This document shows positions 44,825 through 52,933 of a stretch of 64,000 bases of DNA, piece after piece. The stretch covers positions 1 through 64,000 of the forward strand of contig CAZTMT010000013.1 of NCBI GenBank assembly GCA_964615335.1, read 5' to 3'. The notes beneath the pieces are model-generated. The model worked only from the letters and a program-made list of their open reading frames with translations. It did no database searches and had not been told where the DNA came from. The DNA is from HR10 sp964615335. GTDB lineage: Bacteria > Acidobacteriota > Blastocatellia > HR10. The translations under genes were made by a program, and so were the position numbers. Position 1 is the stretch's first letter. The number at the start of each line of letters is the position of its first letter.

Positions 44825-44872
44825 GGAGGGATCGGGGGGTGGAGGCGGGGGTTCATTCAGCCCGATCCCTCC
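44825..44872. terminator. hairpin between convergent glnE and sdhB
   Basis: GGAGGGATCGGG (44825-44836) pairs perfectly with CCCGATCCCTCC (44861-44872); 24-base loop. On the minus strand it is followed by ATTTG, on the plus strand by TTC, so the T-tract is poor. Its place between two converging genes supports a shared terminator. Confidence 0.45.
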
Positions 44873-44887
44873 TTCGGGAAAGCTCGC

Positions 44888-45586
44888 TTATATTTTAGAG
44901 AAAAGCAGCGCCCGTTTCACCTCGGCAATAGCCCGCGTGACGTCAATGCCGCGCGGACAGGCCTCGACGCAATTGAAGATCGTGCGGCAGCGCCAGACGC
45001 CCTCGCGCGCGTTCAAAAGAGTCAGCCGCTCAGCGGCTCCCCGATCCCGACTATCAAAGATGAACCGATGCGCCGCGACGATCGCGGCCGGACCCAGATA
45101 CGCCGCATTGGCCCAGAACGAAGGACAGGACGTCGTGCACGCTCCGCAGAGGATGCACTTGGTCGTATCGTCAAAGCGCGCGCGCTCCTCGGGCGATTGG
45201 CGCCGCTCGGTCTCCGGGGGAGGCTCCTCATTGATGAGATAGGGCTTGACCGACCGATATTTCGCGAAGAAGCCCTCCATGTCCACGACCAAATCCTTGA
45301 TCACGGGAAAGCCGCGCATCGGCTCGATCGTGATGGACGACCCCAGATCCCGAATGAGCACCTTGCACGCGAGCCGATTTCGACCGTTGATGAGCATGGC
45401 ATCGGACCCGCAAATGCCATGGGCGCACGAGCGTCGAAAGGTGAGCGTCCCATCCAGATACCACTTGACGTACTCCAGCGCATCCAGGACGCGATCCACC
45501 GGTTCGACATCCACTTCGTATTCGGCCCAACGCGGTTCTGGATCGCGTTCCGGATCGAAGCGCTTGATCTTCAGATGCACGCGCAT
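44888..45586 (-). CDS. sdhB: succinate dehydrogenase iron-sulfur subunit
   Basis: 232 residues. It passes electrons from the SdhA flavin to the membrane quinone. The [2Fe-2S] cysteines are in RRSCAHGICGSDAM plus the later RLACKV; the [4Fe-4S] motif is KCILCGACTTSCP; the [3Fe-4S] motif is CRTIFNCVEACPRGI. Last gene of sdhC-sdhD-sdhA-sdhB, starting 12 bases after sdhA. Confidence 0.96.
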   Translation of the reverse strand: MRVHLKIKRFDPERDPEPRWAEYEVDVEPVDRVLDALEYVKWYLDGTLTFRRSCAHGICGSDAMLINGRNRLACKVLIRDLGSSITIEPMRGFPVIKDLVVDMEGFFAKYRSVKPYLINEEPPPETERRQSPEERARFDDTTKCILCGACTTSCPSFWANAAYLGPAAIVAAHRFIFDSRDRGAAERLTLLNAREGVWRCRTIFNCVEACPRGIDVTRAIAEVKRALLFSKI

Positions 45587-45598
45587 AGGAACTCTCCG

Positions 45599-47332
45599 TC
45601 AGTATGTCCGCTCGACGGGTTGGAAGCGTGTGATGACGACCGGCTTGGCGCGCAGTTCGAACTCGCCGTTGATCCGATAGGCGAGCGTGTGCTTGAGCCA
45701 CTCGGCGTCATTGCGCTTGGGGAAATCTTCGCGATAGTGAGCCCCGCGACTCTCGCGACGCCAGAGCGCGCTGACGACCGTCACTTCCGCCAGATCCAGA
45801 AGATAGCCCAGCTCGAGCGCTTCCTGAAGCTCCGTGTTGAAGATCTTTCCCCGATCCTGCAGGCGAATCCGCCGATACCGATCCTTCAGCTCCGCCAGCA
45901 GAGAGAGCATCGCCTCCAATCCCTGCTGCGTGCGGAAGACGGAGACTTTGTCCATCATCTCTCGCTGCAGGATCTCGCGCAAGCGCGCGACCGATTCCGA
46001 TCCGTTGCTCGTGAGCAGGCGCTGGCACTCTTCACGCGCCGGCCCTTCGGCTCCCCGGGGCAGAGGGGCGAAATCCGCTCCCCGAATGTACTCGGCCATG
46101 TGCCGTCCGGCCAGCTTCCCGAAGACCAGAATGTCCACGAGCGAATTCGTCCCGAGCCGATTCGCCCCGTGCACGGAGACGCAGGCGCATTCGCCCGCCG
46201 CATAGAAGCCGAGCACGGGCGTGTTCTTCTCATCCCGAACGACGCGCCCGTGCACGTCGGTCGGAATCCCTCCCATCGCGTAATGTGCCGTCGGCTGAAC
46301 GGGGATCGGCTCCCGAAGGGGATCAATGCCCAGATAGGTTCGGGCGAAGTCCGTGATGTCGGGCAATTTCTTCTCGATGACCTCGCGCCCCAGGTGCGTC
46401 AGGTCCAGATGCAAGTAATCCTTCCCGTCAATGCCCCGCCCCTCGCGAACCTCCGTGTACATGCATCGGGAGATGATGTCGCGCGGAGCCAGATCCAGCA
46501 GCGTCGGCGCATACTTCTCCATGAAGCGCTCGCCGTAGCGATTGCGCAAGATCCCCCCCTCGCCGCGCGCCGCTTCGGAGATGAGAATGCCGAGCTTGTA
46601 AATCCCCGTCGGATGGAACTGAAAGAATTCCATATCCTGCAGCGGGATCCCTCGCCGCAAGGCGATCGCCACGCCATCTCCGGTGAGCGCGCGCGCGTTG
46701 CTGGTGACCTTGTACATGCGCCCGAACCCGCCGGTCGCAAACAAGACCGCCTTGGCGTGAAAGACGTGCAGCTCTCCATCGGCCAGCGAGAGCGCGACGA
46801 TCCCCCGACAGACGTTGTCCTCAAGCAGCAGATCCAGCAGATGGAACTCATTGAAGAATTGGACCTCGTGCTTGAGGCACTGCTGGTAGAGCGTCTGCAA
46901 GATCATATGGCCCGTGCGATCGGCCGCATGACAGGCGCGCCGCACGGGCGCTTCTCCGAAATTGCGCGTGTGACCGCCGAAGCGACGCTGGGCGATCTTG
47001 CCCTCCGGAGTGCGATCGAAGGGTAGCCCCCAGTGCTCCAGCTCATAGACGCAGGCGATGGCCTCCTGGCACATGATCTCCACGGCGTCCTGATCGGCCA
47101 GATAATCGCTCCCTTTGACCGTGTCGAACATGTGCCATTCGGGATAGTCCTCTTCCATATTGCCGAGAGCCGCGCCAATGCCTCCTTGAGCCGCGCCCGT
47201 ATGCGAACGGACCGGATAGAGCTTACTGACGACGGCCACGCGCGGCGTGTGCCGCGCGACTTCGAGCGCCGCGCGGAGGCCGGCTCCTCCCGCCCCCACA
47301 ATCACGGCATCATAACGATGAAACGTCGTCAT
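45599..47332 (-). CDS. sdhA: succinate dehydrogenase flavoprotein subunit
   Basis: 577 residues. It oxidises succinate to fumarate. The FAD-binding loop is AVIVGAGGAGLRAALEVA; the covalent-FAD histidine lies in RSHTGAAQGGIGAALGN; the active-site segment HYAMGGIPTDVHGRV and ECACVSVHGANRLGTNSL are typical of aerobic SdhA. The order with sdhC and sdhD upstream and sdhB downstream is standard. Length and motifs fit aerobic succinate dehydrogenase, though fumarate reduction cannot be excluded. Confidence 0.96.
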   Translation of the reverse strand: MTTFHRYDAVIVGAGGAGLRAALEVARHTPRVAVVSKLYPVRSHTGAAQGGIGAALGNMEEDYPEWHMFDTVKGSDYLADQDAVEIMCQEAIACVYELEHWGLPFDRTPEGKIAQRRFGGHTRNFGEAPVRRACHAADRTGHMILQTLYQQCLKHEVQFFNEFHLLDLLLEDNVCRGIVALSLADGELHVFHAKAVLFATGGFGRMYKVTSNARALTGDGVAIALRRGIPLQDMEFFQFHPTGIYKLGILISEAARGEGGILRNRYGERFMEKYAPTLLDLAPRDIISRCMYTEVREGRGIDGKDYLHLDLTHLGREVIEKKLPDITDFARTYLGIDPLREPIPVQPTAHYAMGGIPTDVHGRVVRDEKNTPVLGFYAAGECACVSVHGANRLGTNSLVDILVFGKLAGRHMAEYIRGADFAPLPRGAEGPAREECQRLLTSNGSESVARLREILQREMMDKVSVFRTQQGLEAMLSLLAELKDRYRRIRLQDRGKIFNTELQEALELGYLLDLAEVTVVSALWRRESRGAHYREDFPKRNDAEWLKHTLAYRINGEFELRAKPVVITRFQPVERTY

Positions 47333-47347
47333 GAGACTCCCTCTCCT

Positions 47348-47743
47348 TCACGGAAGCCCGGCCGCCATCCGTTCCGCCGGAGCCTCGAACGTGAGGATGA
47401 TCTGCGTTCCCATCGCCAGAAGAATGAACCCGATAAGCAGAAGCGCCGTCAGCGAGACGACGCGCCAGCCCCGCCGATGCACATAATCATCAATGACCGT
47501 GCGCAGTCCGTTCAGACCATGCAGGAGCGCCAGCCAGAGCATCACCAGATCGTACGTGCGCCAGAACGGACTCCCCCAACGTGCGGCGACGAAATCGAAA
47601 TCAATCTCGTCCACCGTGTGGATCACATGCATGATGGCCAGATGCCCCAGAACCAGCAGGATCAAGACCACTCCGGAGATGCGCATGAAGAACCACGCGA
47701 AAAGCTCGAAACCTCCCGTCGGCCTCTCTCGCCCCAAATACAT
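47348..47743 (-). CDS. sdhD: succinate dehydrogenase membrane anchor subunit
   Basis: 131 residues, three membrane spans. It anchors SdhAB and helps bind quinone. The FAWFFMRISGVVLILLVLGH and LLHGLNGLRTVIDDY segments, each with a conserved histidine or arginine, are typical of SdhD in the three-span SdhCD pair. It lies between sdhC (12 bases upstream) and sdhA (15 bases downstream). Confidence 0.87.
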   Translation of the reverse strand: MYLGRERPTGGFELFAWFFMRISGVVLILLVLGHLAIMHVIHTVDEIDFDFVAARWGSPFWRTYDLVMLWLALLHGLNGLRTVIDDYVHRRGWRVVSLTALLLIGFILLAMGTQIILTFEAPAERMAAGLP

Positions 47744-47755
47744 GCTTCTTCCTCC

Positions 47756-48112
47756 TCAGCGCCCGAAGACGACCGGGCTGAGCATCACCAAGGATGCCGG
47801 AATCCAGATGAGCAAAAAGATCACCATCTGCGCCCAGAAGATCTGACGATGGAACCGCGTTCCCTCCGCCCAGAAGTCCACAAGCAGAATGCGAATCCCA
47901 TTGAGGGCATGATAGAGAGCGGCGGCGACCAGGAAGACCTCAGCTACCCGAAAGACCGGATGGCGATAGAAGAAGAGCAGCCGGTTGAACAGATCGGGCC
48001 ATCCGAGCAGGTAGATATCCACGATGTGAATCGCGAGAAAAAGCAAAATCCCCAAGCCCGTCACCCGATGCAGGATCCACGACCACATCCCTTCGCGCCC
48101 ACGATACATCAT
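47756..48112 (-). CDS. sdhC: succinate dehydrogenase cytochrome b556 subunit
   Basis: 118 residues, three membrane spans. SWILHRVTGLGILLFLAIHI is the classic SdhC signature with the quinone-site Ser/Arg and a haem histidine; ALYHALNGIRILLVDF holds the second histidine region. It binds haem b with SdhD. Two ATG codons stand at the start (48112 and 48109); RBS-like GGAGGG is about 7 bases upstream. First gene of the sdh operon. Confidence 0.9.
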   Translation of the reverse strand: MMYRGREGMWSWILHRVTGLGILLFLAIHIVDIYLLGWPDLFNRLLFFYRHPVFRVAEVFLVAAALYHALNGIRILLVDFWAEGTRFHRQIFWAQMVIFLLIWIPASLVMLSPVVFGR

Positions 48113-48146
48113 CCCGCACCCTCCGCCGCCGAAAACTCAGCCTTCA

Positions 48147-48176
48147 ATTTTTCCACCCCGACCTGGAATCCGTCAA
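48147..48176 (-). promoter_or_regulatory. promoter of the sdh operon
   Basis: Minus strand: TTGACG (48176-48171), 18-base spacer, AAAAAT (48152-48147), some 35 bases before the sdhC ATG. The -10 is imperfect. Confidence 0.4.
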
Positions 48177-48236
48177 GCAAGGGGCGCTCGATTCCGAAGG
48201 CGCGGAAGATGTGATGGGCGTCCGCTCGATTTGCGC

Positions 48237-48265
48237 TTGACAACTCTCCGCGCAGCGACTACGCT
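48237..48265 (+). promoter_or_regulatory. promoter of the second TonB-dependent receptor
   Basis: TTGACA (48237-48242), 17-base spacer, TACGCT (48260-48265). Predicted start near 48272, about 30 bases before the ATG at 48303. Confidence 0.55.
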
Positions 48266-48302
48266 CACCGGCAGTGAGCACACGGCAGCAGCGGAGGAGA
48301 TT

Positions 48303-51300
48303 ATGTGGCGCGCGCTCGTGCGAAACACCGCTTGTCTCATGCTCATGCTCTGGAGCAGCCCCACGGGGGGACTGGGGCAAACGCCCACGGGTTCGGTGCA
48401 GGGTTTCATTCTGGATGAACGGGGCGATGCGATCCCCCACGCTCGGGTCACGCTTCGAAATCCGGTCACCGGAGATCAGCGACAGACTCGCAGCCGAGAG
48501 GATGGCTCCTATCGGCTGGAGGCCCTCGCGCCCGGCGATTACGAGATCACCGTCGAAGCGGCCGGTTTTGCTCCCACCCGACGACCGGTCACCGTACGGG
48601 TCGGCCAGACGACTTCGGCCGATATCACGCTGCGCGTCGAAGGGGTGAGCGAGACGATCGAGATCGCCGCCGATGCTTCTCTCCTGGACCGGGTCAATCA
48701 CGCCATTGACGGAGTCATCACGCGCGAGAAGATCGAAGCTCTGCCCCTGAACGGTCGCAACTTCCTGCAACTGGCGATACTGGAGCCGGGCGTCTCGGTG
48801 ACGATCTCCAATCTGGGCCAGGCTAACAACCTCTTCAACGTCTCCGTCGGCGGGGCGCAAGCGTCCTTGACCCGCCTTACCGTAGATGGAGGCCACATCG
48901 GGGACCCGGTGACCGGAGGCGCTGGTCAGAATTTCTCGACCGAGACGATTCAGGAGTTCCAGATCTCCACGTTCAACTTCGACCTCTCGACGGGCATCAC
49001 CTCGGTCGGTGCCGTCAATATCGTCTCCCGATCGGGGACCAACCAGTGGCACGGTACCGGATTCCTCTTCTATCGCGACCGTCATGGGGCCGCCTATCCA
49101 GTCCTTCAGCGCGATCCGCAGAATCCAAACCCCTTCTTCCGACGCGCTCAATACGGAGGGTCTCTCGGGGGACCCCTTCGCAAAGATCGCGCGTTTCTGT
49201 TCGCCACAGCCGAAGGACTCGCTCAGGATGCAGCGCTCTCGATCGTGCACACGGGCTGGGCGGGCTTTCGCCGCTTCGATACGGTCGCGCAGAGCCCCTA
49301 CGATGGCGTGCTCGCCACCGTGCGCGCCGACGTGCGGATGACCGAACGACACGCGCTCTTTTTTCGCTACAGCCGGGACCAGAATCAAGCCTTCGCGCCC
49401 GATGAAGCGAATACGCTTCCGTCCAACTGGCGCGTCAACCGCAACAGGGACGACAATGCGCAGATCGGGGTGACGAGCGTATTCTCCCCGACGCTGCTCA
49501 CCGATCTGAGATTCAACTACCACAGGATCCGAAACGAGAATCGGCTCCCGACGGCGCGAGAGTGTCCTCCCCTTATGCGCGGATGTCTGGGCCTGGGAGG
49601 ACCTCAGGTGCGCGTGGACGGCAGCAACCTGCGCCTGGGCAACAGCTTCAACGCTCCCCAGGATCGCTTCATTGATCGTTTCCAAACGACGGCCCACATC
49701 TCCTGGCAGAGGGAACGCCACCATCTTCGGTTCGGCGGAGAATGGGAGTATCTCAACGGACGCGGGCGATGGGCCTTTCTGGAACCCGGACTTCTGGTGC
49801 TGCACGATCCGGCCACCGTGCAATGGGTCAATCAGCTCATCGCCCAGAGTCCTCTTCCTCCGGCTCTGAAGAATCTGCTCGCGATTCCGCTGCCTCTGGC
49901 ATTCACCCAACCGAATGCCGATCTCACGCTCCAAGACGTCTTGGGCTTGCCGTTGGCCGTCGCGTTCATCGGAATCGGCGATCCCTCGCAGCCTCCCCCC
50001 TTTCGCGCCGCAAGCGCTCGGCGCAATCACCGCTTTCGCGTCTACGCGCAAGATCGGTGGACGCCGCGGCGCACGCTCACGCTCACCTACGGTCTCTCTT
50101 ACCAGTACGAGACGAATCTGCTCAATCACGATTTGCCCAAGCCCGCCCTGCTCAAGCCGCTCGTCGGACGGCTCGATCCTCCCGGTCGAGATAAGAACAA
50201 TCTGGCCCCCTCGTTGGGCTTCGCCTGGGACATCAGCGGGAGAGGACGAACGGTCCTGCGCGGAGGCGCCGGCCTCTACTACGACACCCTCCTCTTTGTC
50301 ACGCGCCTGACCGAACGCGGGATCATCGGGCCTTTGGGGACCGGACGCGTGCCCCTCAGCAGCTCCTTCTTCCGCAACCCCTTCTCCTTCCCTCAGACTC
50401 CGGGGCTTCTGCCTCCGTTCAACCAGATCAATCCTCCCCTAGGGGCACCGCTGCAGTTCACTTCGATTCCGACCAAGTTCACCGGAACTCATTTCCTGCA
50501 GGTCCTGGCCCTTCAGGTCCCGGACATCGAGCGTCGTCTCGCAGAGCTGGGGCGTGCGGGGCTGACCGCCCTGGATTTCTTCAAGACGGGTTCGGACCTG
50601 CTCGATCCCGATCTGGAGGTCGCCTACGCCGAGCATTTCACTCTGGGGATCGGACGTGAGCTTCCCCACCGGATGCGCCTTTCGGCAGATGTGGCGCTGC
50701 GCTTGCGTCGGCATACGCTCTTTCAAACCGATCGCGTCCTGTACAATCGGGCCGAAGCCCGCGGCGGATCCGTGATCCCGCGCTGCCTGGGCGCACAGGC
50801 GACCGATCCGCTGGCCTTCTGCGCCAACGGGCCGATCAGCATCTATCAAAGCAGCGGACGCGAACGCTACCTGGCTCTGCTTGTGAAACTGGAGAAACAA
50901 CTCTCGCATCGGTACCAGTTCACGGTCTCCTACGCCCTCTCCAGCCTCACGGGCTTTTTCCCGACCGAAGACCTCACGGACTGGTTCGCCCACAGGGGGC
51001 CTCTGGATCGCGACGCGCGACACCGGCTCACGGTGAGCGCGATTGTGGATCTTCCGTGGGGACTGCGCGCTTCGGTGATCGCGACCTATCAGAGTCCCCC
51101 GCCCTTCACTGCGCGATTGCGTGGCTCGGTTGACCTCAACGGGGATGGGACTTTCGGCGACACGCTGCCCGGATTGAAGATCAATTCGCTGGGACGGGGG
51201 ACGACGCGCGCGGAGCTGGAGCAGTTGGTCACTCGCTTCAACCGCGAATTCGCCGGACGCGAAGACGCCCACGGAGCCCTGATTCCTCCGATTGTGCTCC

Positions 51301-51593
51301 CTCCTCGTTTTGCCTTCGGTGACTCCTTCCACGCGCACGATGTGCGGATCGCCAAGACCTTCCGATGGCGCGAGCGGTATCGGCTTGAGGTGCTCCTGGA
51401 AGTCTTCAACCTCTTCAACATCTCCAACCTGAGCGGCTTCACGCCCACGCTCGATGTCGGCCGATTCGGCCCCGACGGCACAATCCTTCCTCCGGAGACA
51501 TTTCACTTCGGCCAACCGACGCTCAAAGCGGGACCCTACTTTGGCACCGGAGGACCACGCGCTCTGCAGCTCGGACTCCGCGTGAGCTTCTGA
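48303..51593 (+). CDS. TonB-dependent receptor, Oar-like, with carboxypeptidase regulatory-like domain
   Basis: 1096 residues. Signal peptide 1-25, carboxypeptidase-like domain about 28-115 (GSVQGFILDERGDAIPHARV), plug domain about 118-240 (LPLNGRNFLQLAILEPGVSV) and a C-terminal beta-barrel ending in LGLRVSF. Same architecture as the receptor at 19849-23262 but distant in sequence, so they are not recent copies. GGAGGAG stands just upstream of the ATG at 48303; the frame is open further upstream but without signal-peptide character. The ligand is unknown. It is followed by a secreted BNR propeller gene with its own promoter. Confidence 0.9.
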   Translation: MWRALVRNTACLMLMLWSSPTGGLGQTPTGSVQGFILDERGDAIPHARVTLRNPVTGDQRQTRSREDGSYRLEALAPGDYEITVEAAGFAPTRRPVTVRVGQTTSADITLRVEGVSETIEIAADASLLDRVNHAIDGVITREKIEALPLNGRNFLQLAILEPGVSVTISNLGQANNLFNVSVGGAQASLTRLTVDGGHIGDPVTGGAGQNFSTETIQEFQISTFNFDLSTGITSVGAVNIVSRSGTNQWHGTGFLFYRDRHGAAYPVLQRDPQNPNPFFRRAQYGGSLGGPLRKDRAFLFATAEGLAQDAALSIVHTGWAGFRRFDTVAQSPYDGVLATVRADVRMTERHALFFRYSRDQNQAFAPDEANTLPSNWRVNRNRDDNAQIGVTSVFSPTLLTDLRFNYHRIRNENRLPTARECPPLMRGCLGLGGPQVRVDGSNLRLGNSFNAPQDRFIDRFQTTAHISWQRERHHLRFGGEWEYLNGRGRWAFLEPGLLVLHDPATVQWVNQLIAQSPLPPALKNLLAIPLPLAFTQPNADLTLQDVLGLPLAVAFIGIGDPSQPPPFRAASARRNHRFRVYAQDRWTPRRTLTLTYGLSYQYETNLLNHDLPKPALLKPLVGRLDPPGRDKNNLAPSLGFAWDISGRGRTVLRGGAGLYYDTLLFVTRLTERGIIGPLGTGRVPLSSSFFRNPFSFPQTPGLLPPFNQINPPLGAPLQFTSIPTKFTGTHFLQVLALQVPDIERRLAELGRAGLTALDFFKTGSDLLDPDLEVAYAEHFTLGIGRELPHRMRLSADVALRLRRHTLFQTDRVLYNRAEARGGSVIPRCLGAQATDPLAFCANGPISIYQSSGRERYLALLVKLEKQLSHRYQFTVSYALSSLTGFFPTEDLTDWFAHRGPLDRDARHRLTVSAIVDLPWGLRASVIATYQSPPPFTARLRGSVDLNGDGTFGDTLPGLKINSLGRGTTRAELEQLVTRFNREFAGREDAHGALIPPIVLPPRFAFGDSFHAHDVRIAKTFRWRERYRLEVLLEVFNLFNISNLSGFTPTLDVGRFGPDGTILPPETFHFGQPTLKAGPYFGTGGPRALQLGLRVSF

Positions 51594-51669
51594 TGCGCTG
51601 CGGGCTCTGTTCGCGCGATGACACGCGTCTCCGCCAAGACGCGAATCTTGTGGCTGTGAAATTTTCTGC

Positions 51670-51698
51670 TTGACAACGAGGCGGAATTCGGATATTCA
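51670..51698 (+). promoter_or_regulatory. promoter of the BNR propeller gene
   Basis: TTGACA (51670-51675), 17-base spacer, TATTCA (51693-51698). Predicted start near 51705; GGAGGTG at 51734-51740 serves the ATG at 51745. Confidence 0.5.
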
Positions 51699-51744
51699 AG
51701 GGGAGGCGCTGTGAGCAGTACGAACAGAGGCACGGAGGTGCTCA

Positions 51745-52767
51745 ATGAAGCGCTTGTTCTGGCTCGGATGGCTCGCAGTCTCGATCGTTTTGACTCCACT
51801 TCATGCTCTTGCGGCTCAAGAAACCCTCTGGCAGGCGACCAGTGGCCCGACGACGTATCCCATTCAGGCGCTCGCCATTAGCCCCGATGGCCTTGTCTTC
51901 GCCGGCACGGACGGAGGCGGCATCTTCCGCTCTGAGGATGAGGGGGTGACCTGGACTCCGGTTAACCGAGGGCTGACCCACCCGTATGTGAGCGCCCTGG
52001 TGATAGATCCCGAGGGACGAATCTTCGCCGGAACAGGCAGCCTCTCGGCCGGAGGCAGCGGCGTCTTTCGCTCCGATGATCGGGGAGAGACGTGGACGGC
52101 TATCAACACGGGCCTGCGCAATCCCCATATCGTCTCGCTGGCTCTGGACCGCTCAAACCAGATTCTCTACGCCGGGACGTGGGATCTCCCCAAGAATCCG
52201 GGAGGAGTCTTTCGCTCGACCGATGGGGGACGGACATGGGAGCGCGCCAGCAGCGGCTTGAAAAACCCCTACGTGCTCTCGCTCGCCATTGGTCCTGGCG
52301 GCGAGATCTACGCTGGAACAGGGACACTGCGCCTCTCAGGCGCTCTGGGCGGGAGCGTCTTCCGCTCCACGGACTTCGGAGCCAGTTGGGTTGAGCTGGG
52401 CGCCGGCATGGAAGATGTTCCCGTGACCTCGCTGCTTGTGACGGCACAAGGACAGGTGTGGGCGGGGACCTACAATGGGGACATCTACCGGCTGATCGGT
52501 CGGAGCTGGGTTCGCTATTTCCGGTTCGAAGCGATCGTCTTCTCCCTGGTCGCCAACGCGCAGGGAGATCTGTTTGCAGCTACCTATGGGGCGGGAGTCT
52601 TCCGCTCGACCGATGGGGGACGGACGTGGACCCCCATGAACGCGGGCTTGGGCGATCTCTACGTCATCTCTCTGGCCCTGATGCCGACGCGCGGTCTGCT
52701 TTTTGCCGGGACCTCGGCCGCTGGCGCCTTTCGCCGCACCCTGCCGGCGCCCGATGCGGGGTCATAG
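51745..52767 (+). CDS. secreted BNR/YCF48-like beta-propeller protein
   Basis: 340 residues with a signal peptide (1-23). The mature part is about seven propeller blades of 40-47 residues, each with a 'FAGT...GVFRSTDGGRTW' pattern, the Asp-box (SxDxGxTW) of sialidase/BNR and photosystem-assembly YCF48-like propellers. No catalytic sialidase residues are seen, so a binding or scaffold role is more likely than hydrolysis. DNA at 52205-52239 and 52595-52629 is 33 of 35 bases identical, suggesting recent blade duplication or gene conversion. A longer relative begins at 62241. Confidence 0.82.
   Translation: MKRLFWLGWLAVSIVLTPLHALAAQETLWQATSGPTTYPIQALAISPDGLVFAGTDGGGIFRSEDEGVTWTPVNRGLTHPYVSALVIDPEGRIFAGTGSLSAGGSGVFRSDDRGETWTAINTGLRNPHIVSLALDRSNQILYAGTWDLPKNPGGVFRSTDGGRTWERASSGLKNPYVLSLAIGPGGEIYAGTGTLRLSGALGGSVFRSTDFGASWVELGAGMEDVPVTSLLVTAQGQVWAGTYNGDIYRLIGRSWVRYFRFEAIVFSLVANAQGDLFAATYGAGVFRSTDGGRTWTPMNAGLGDLYVISLALMPTRGLLFAGTSAAGAFRRTLPAPDAGS
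52205..52629 (+). repeat. internal direct repeat in the BNR gene
   Basis: Two segments, 52205-52239 and 52595-52629, match at 33 of 35 bases and are 390 bases apart (130 codons, three blades). Both encode a blade Asp-box. Confidence 0.7.
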
Positions 52768-52858
52768 GGCTTCCGGGGAAGCGCTCCGGAGATAACTCCA
52801 TCACAGACAAACCCTTACCCGAAAAAGGGGGTCCTTCCCACCCCGCCCGAAAAAAGCT

Positions 52859-52888
52859 TTGACATCGGCGGAGAACTTCTGCTAAATT
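52859..52888 (+). promoter_or_regulatory. promoter of the speA operon
   Basis: TTGACA (52859-52864), 18-base spacer, TAAATT (52883-52888). Predicted start near 52895, leader of about 39 bases. Confidence 0.6.
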
Positions 52889-52933
52889 ACCCTGCTTGAG
52901 CGTCGGAAAACCAGAGCCGAGGGTGGACGGAAA

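Noticed and set aside
44804..47026. 740-codon open frame on the plus strand
   Set aside because: Antisense to sdhA and sdhB, which carry full cofactor motifs.
48144..50129. 661-codon open frame on the minus strand
   Set aside because: Antisense to the second receptor; no ribosome site or family marks.
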